A stretch of DNA of 64,000 nucleotides from Candidatus Thorarchaeota archaeon SMTZ1-45 (GTDB lineage: Archaea > Asgardarchaeota > Thorarchaeia > Thorarchaeales > Thorarchaeaceae). The position numbers and the translations under genes were made by a program. This document shows positions 61,012 through 64,000 of the stretch, in pieces. Below the pieces are notes generated by a model. The model was not told the DNA's origin, ran no database searches, and saw only the letters and a list, made by a program, of their open reading frames with translations. Where the stretch lies: the NCBI GenBank assembly GCA_001563335.1, contig LRSL01000109.1, positions 60,546-124,545 of the forward strand. The letters run 5' to 3'. Every line of letters starts with the position of its first letter. Position 1 is the stretch's first letter.

Positions 61012-61968
61012 TTAAAGCCCAGCTTCCTTTAGTAGTTCCAACAAATGAGTATTGAGCCGGTTTATACCATGAACAACCCTAGGATAGGACACAAAATCCT
61101 CTACGGACTCAGTGTATGCAGCTGCTTTAATCTCAGCAGCGATTGGCGGACCTTTACCCGGACTATCAATGATTAGACCCACATCAACAATTGGATTATT
61201 GGTTGTAATGGTAGACCACCAAAATAGTTCAGGATGTTTCTCATGCAAATCCATAACAACATCCTGTCCGGTTGTTTTCGCCTTGTCGTAACTGATCCTC
61301 AATCTATATTCCATGTTTCCCAAGGCAAATGGATCGTAGAGAACATAGGTATGTATGCCACCACCCTCCTGTAAATCCAGGATGATTCTTCGCACCCGCC
61401 TAGGAGTAAACCCTGTTTGACGGGCAATCTGAGAGATGGAGAGCCGGGAATCGATGGTCAAGCTTCTTAGCACATGCAGCTGGTCACGTGAAAAGGTGAC
61501 CCTCTTTCCCCTCGTATTTCCAACCCAGGTGGGTGGTTTGTTTGGATAGAATGTAACAACAGGTTGTATCTCCACATTGGTTACACCATCAAGCTCTGAT
61601 AGAAAGCCTTCGAGTCCCAATGTTTCACTTGCCCCCTTCACCATAGCCCAATATTCGTAACGTCTATCAGCATTACGACAGATATCACAGACCATGGGTT
61701 GGCTGGCTATTTGCTTCATCAGCTCTATCACATTCTCAGACCCATCGGTAGTTACGAAACCAGACACCATTTCAACGCCAAGGGTTTCAAAGCTGACACA
61801 AATGCCGAACTTCTTAATTACTCCTTGCTCACGAAGTCTGTTGATTCGGTTCTTGACAGTATTATCTGAAATATTGAATTTCTGTGCGAGTTCTTTGTAT
61901 GGCATCCTGGCATTGCCGCATAGTTCACATATCAGAGCCCAGTCCAGTGGATCCAATCTACTCACCAT
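61012..61968 (-). CDS. Double-HTH Lrp-type regulator, tandem copy B
   Basis: This 318-residue protein is the paralogue of copy A: HTH 1 MPYKELAQKFNISDNTVKNRI (about 23-43 in part), effector-like domain, HTH 2 with SISQIARQTGFTPRRVRRII, and the same C-terminal domain with NPIVDVGLIIDSPGKG. It lacks the last 27 residues of copy A. One difference is two cysteines in the first effector domain (VCDICRNADRRYEYW), where copy A has NEIYRTSDRRYEYY, so the ligand or redox response may differ. ATG at 61968. Confidence 0.82.
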   Translation of the reverse strand: MVSRLDPLDWALICELCGNARMPYKELAQKFNISDNTVKNRINRLREQGVIKKFGICVSFETLGVEMVSGFVTTDGSENVIELMKQIASQPMVCDICRNADRRYEYWAMVKGASETLGLEGFLSELDGVTNVEIQPVVTFYPNKPPTWVGNTRGKRVTFSRDQLHVLRSLTIDSRLSISQIARQTGFTPRRVRRIILDLQEGGGIHTYVLYDPFALGNMEYRLRISYDKAKTTGQDVVMDLHEKHPELFWWSTITTNNPIVDVGLIIDSPGKGPPIAAEIKAAAYTESVEDFVSYPRVVHGINRLNTHLLELLKEAGL

Positions 61969-61984
61969 ACTTTTACTGAGTTGA

Positions 61985-62082
61985 GAAACGATTCTTGGTT
62001 GTTAGATTGGTTTGGAAATCCTGTAGGCTACCACGTTCCCAACAGCTACTGCAATTATATCCAACAGTTTGTTAATAAAACT
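61985..62082 (-). promoter_or_regulatory. Promoter and leader of regulator copy B, duplicated unit
   Basis: The three blocks of copy A recur here at 61985-62002, 62020-62040 and 62071-62082. Distances between blocks (35 and 51 bases) and from the start codon (17 bases) are exactly those of copy A, though the sequence between the blocks has drifted. Confidence 0.6.
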
Positions 62083-62445
62083 CGCCTATCAGTGAATATT
62101 TTGTAGGATGTGTTGCAAAATGATGCCAATGAACCATGTTTTCTGCAATTTTTGACGTTAACTATTTCCCACGCATTCATATTCCAGGAGAAATTAACAC
62201 ACAGTACATTGGTGTTGGTAACATAACAGACCTCTAGGTCAGTAGTCAAGACTATCGATGTCATATTTCCTGAGATGATTTCGCCAAATGATTGCATTAT
62301 TACATTGATGCCCGCCCCTGTAGGGCAGAATGTACTTGGCTTTCTTTGGACGAGCGATTCGACATGAGAGTGGTGATGTGAGGCTGCCTCGACTTCCTCG
62401 AGTTCAAGGCAGTACTACTCACAATACCCTTAGGAGGAGAGAGTG
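62083..62445. other. 363-base intergenic stretch before the large surface protein
   Basis: I see no gene here. An 80-residue minus-strand open frame (62055-62297) overlaps the regulator promoter and has no ribosome binding site or recognisable composition. The only structure noted is a short TGCCC...GGGCA hairpin at 62309-62327. AGGAGG at 62432-62437 is the ribosome binding site of the next gene. Confidence 0.5.
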
Positions 62446-64000
62446 GTGTACGGATTGGTGGCAGTCTTTCATATTTCTTTCATTGTAGTTTTTATAATCT
62501 CTATTGGAATGGGTGCAAAAAAGAAGCGTAAGTGCAAATGGTCAACATCCTTGCGAATTCTGGTTTGTGTTTGTTTTTTGATTCTTCATAGCTTTGCAAT
62601 GCCAGAAACAACAAGAGATGCTACAATAATCGAGTCTACTGAAGCAGATTTCGTACAATCATCACTCATGGGAACTCACATCGTAGAAGTACACTACTAT
62701 CAAGCTTACATCTATGATGATCATGATCCCAATGTCTACTTTGAAGGAGAATGGAAGTTCGGGCTCTGTGTTGAGGACACATGGGATTACACAATCCAAA
62801 TAGAAACAATTAGTTCTTCGACCTATTTTGAATTCGAAGTATATGCAGGCGAGTGGGATCAGGACATTCAGACAATGGAATGGTCTGAAGATTATTTCTC
62901 AATGTGGACATTTCATACTCAAAGCAACTTAGAGATGAATACATGGCATACTGATGTTGAAACTGTGGGAGATGTAATCCATTATGTCAAATACTACATC
63001 ACTAATTTACACCCAGTTGCAAGCAGCATAGAAGGAGGTACAACACTTCAGTGGCAAGGCATAACTATGCAGGGAGCAGGATATGATCCAGATGGAGATG
63101 GGGCAACCTTTCAGTGGGATAGCGATTATGATGGCGTTTCCTTTGATGCTGAGTACTACTCTTCTAGTTCCACAATATCTTATGATGCTCCTGGGACTTA
63201 CACAGTTGGTTTCAGATTGGTCGACGACTTCGGGGAAGCAAGCTATGTCCAGACTGCTACCGTTACAGTTCTTGCAGACAATGATGGCGATGGAATCATC
63301 GATTCGGAAGACGATGATGATGACAATGATGGACTTTTGGATGTTGACGAAATCAGCATCCACGGAACGAATCCCTTGAACCCTGACACAGATTTCGATG
63401 ACTTGACTGATTTTGAAGAAGTTGATGAGTTTGGCCCTGGGACAGATCCCTTGAATCCAGATTCTGATTTTGATGGTCTTGAGGATGGAGAGGAAATAAA
63501 CCTTCAAACAGATCCAAAGAATCCTGATACTGATGGCGATGGCGCATCGGATGGAGATGAGGTCAATGTATACAACACCGATCCTAGAGACCCAAATTCG
63601 GCTCCACCGTCCGTAACAGTATGCATCAATGACGGTGATACTCATACTGGTTCTACAAGGGTTCACCTAACAATTGAGGCTATTGATAGTGACGGCATCA
63701 GTGGAATCCGATTCCGCAATGGGGGTGGAGGCTGGTCTGAGTGGGTCAGTTACACTCAGAGGATGATTTGGACACTACCTAGTGGAAATGGTCTCAAGGT
63801 GGTTTATGTTCAGGCAATGGATGGAGCTGGAGATATTGGAGAAGGTTCGGATGATATCATCTTGGAAATAACAATGGGAGAACACCTTGTGGAAGTATTA
63901 TACTACCAAGCTTACATCTATGATGATCATGATCCCAATGTCTACTTTGAAGGAGAATGGAAGTTCGGGCTCTGTGTTGAGGACACATGGGATTACACAA
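62446..64000 (+). CDS. Large secreted protein with PKD-like and calcium-binding repeats (cut by window end)
   Basis: An open frame without stop runs from GTG 62446 (AGGAGG eight bases before) to the window end, at least 518 codons. A basic and hydrophobic N-terminus (KKKRKCKWSTSLRILVCVC, about 25-43) is a signal sequence; an ATG at 62509 just before it is an alternative start. Then come repeat domain 1 (about 75-185, GTHIVEVHYYQAY), a PKD-like domain (about 189-275), thrombospondin type 3-like DxDxDG calcium repeats (about 277-383), an Ig-like domain (about 385-475) and a second copy of repeat domain 1 from 477. It is an extracellular protein, probably of adhesin or S-layer type. Confidence 0.85.
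   Translation, partial: MYGLVAVFHISFIVVFIISIGMGAKKKRKCKWSTSLRILVCVCFLILHSFAMPETTRDATIIESTEADFVQSSLMGTHIVEVHYYQAYIYDDHDPNVYFEGEWKFGLCVEDTWDYTIQIETISSSTYFEFEVYAGEWDQDIQTMEWSEDYFSMWTFHTQSNLEMNTWHTDVETVGDVIHYVKYYITNLHPVASSIEGGTTLQWQGITMQGAGYDPDGDGATFQWDSDYDGVSFDAEYYSSSSTISYDAPGTYTVGFRLVDDFGEASYVQTATVTVLADNDGDGIIDSEDDDDDNDGLLDVDEISIHGTNPLNPDTDFDDLTDFEEVDEFGPGTDPLNPDSDFDGLEDGEEINLQTDPKNPDTDGDGASDGDEVNVYNTDPRDPNSAPPSVTVCINDGDTHTGSTRVHLTIEAIDSDGISGIRFRNGGGGWSEWVSYTQRMIWTLPSGNGLKVVYVQAMDGAGDIGEGSDDIILEITMGEHLVEVLYYQAYIYDDHDPNVYFEGEWKFGLCVEDTWDYT
62701..62794 (+). repeat. Direct repeat, copy 1, inside the surface protein gene
   Basis: These 94 bases are identical to 63907-64000. Similarity of the coding frame extends further upstream, to about 62668. 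It is the first of two in-frame copies 1206 bases (402 codons) apart. Confidence 0.9.
63907..64000 (+). repeat. Direct repeat, copy 2, reaching the window end
   Basis: Identical to 62701-62794 over all 94 visible bases, and it likely continues beyond the window. The lead-in from 63874 is similar but not identical, which marks the edge of recent homogenisation or duplication. Confidence 0.9.

Noticed and set aside
62055..62297. 80-residue open frame on the minus strand
   Set aside because: It overlaps the duplicated promoter of the Lrp-type regulator, has no ribosome binding site and no recognisable pattern.
63007..63666. 219-residue open frame on the minus strand
   Set aside because: It is antisense to the surface protein gene; the repetitive Asp-rich coding strand gives an Ile/Val-rich mirror frame. 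The plus frame has a ribosome binding site and clear domains.
62701..64000. Long direct repeat considered as mobile element or CRISPR
   Set aside because: There are only two copies, both in frame within one gene with protein-domain boundaries; no spacers, ends or transposase.

Overview
The window is archaeal chromosome. Its first 7 kb carry the archaeal exosome superoperon (proteasome alpha, SBDS, Rrp4, Rrp41, Rrp42, L43e, a Brix/Imp4 protein, Pcc1, prefoldin beta, a DUF3194-like protein and a DHH phosphoesterase). Promoters look archaeal (TATA boxes near -27, some almost leaderless genes), and GTG and TTG starts with good Shine-Dalgarno (SD) sequences are common. The combination of large HdrA fusions, HdrBC pairs, 2-oxoacid:ferredoxin oxidoreductase, tungsten aldehyde oxidoreductase and a 2-hydroxyacyl-CoA dehydratase, with no methanogenesis genes, points to an anaerobic heterotroph. 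An Asgard archaeon, perhaps Thorarchaeia-like, is my inference; nothing here proves it. I saw no rRNA, tRNA, CRISPR array or insertion sequence.

Layout: 1-7.2 kb, RNA processing, ribosome and proteasome genes, all on the minus strand. 7.4-11.2 kb, a metal ABC importer with a NikR-type regulator, divergent from its binding protein. 11.2-17.5 kb, an AEC carrier and a minus-strand operon of 2-hydroxyacid dehydrogenase, FGGY kinase, class II aldolase and tungsten aldehyde oxidoreductase. 17.7-22.2 kb, an ABC-2 exporter, membrane proteins, a winged-helix regulator and an SCP2 protein. 22.5-35.9 kb, a heterodisulfide-reductase island: two tandem-HdrA proteins (one fused to MvhD), three HdrB/HdrC pairs, a radical SAM protein and small genes. 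35.9-46.8 kb, a surface protein with a membrane-bound regulator, then 2-oxoacid:ferredoxin oxidoreductase genes in two halves that flank a very large HdrA protein with an inserted GltD/NfnB-type NAD(P)H module. 46.9-54.4 kb, a two-subunit 2-hydroxyacyl-CoA dehydratase with its ATPase activator, and two tandem acyl-CoA ligases. 54.6-62 kb, membrane proteins, a gamma-carbonic-anhydrase-like protein, S-adenosylhomocysteine hydrolase, and three double-HTH Lrp-type regulators, two of them a tandem duplication that includes the promoter and leader. 62.4 kb to the end, the start of a large repetitive secreted protein with a PKD-like domain and calcium-binding repeats.

How it may work together (inference): aldehyde and 2-oxoacid oxidation reduce ferredoxin. 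The Hdr proteins could exchange those electrons with NAD(P)H and disulfide or other acceptors by flavin-based bifurcation. The dehydratase and acyl-CoA ligases suggest fermentation of amino or organic acids through CoA thioesters. The most unusual part is the 22-47 kb block, where several different HdrA architectures sit next to each other with no hydrogenase catalytic subunits in view.
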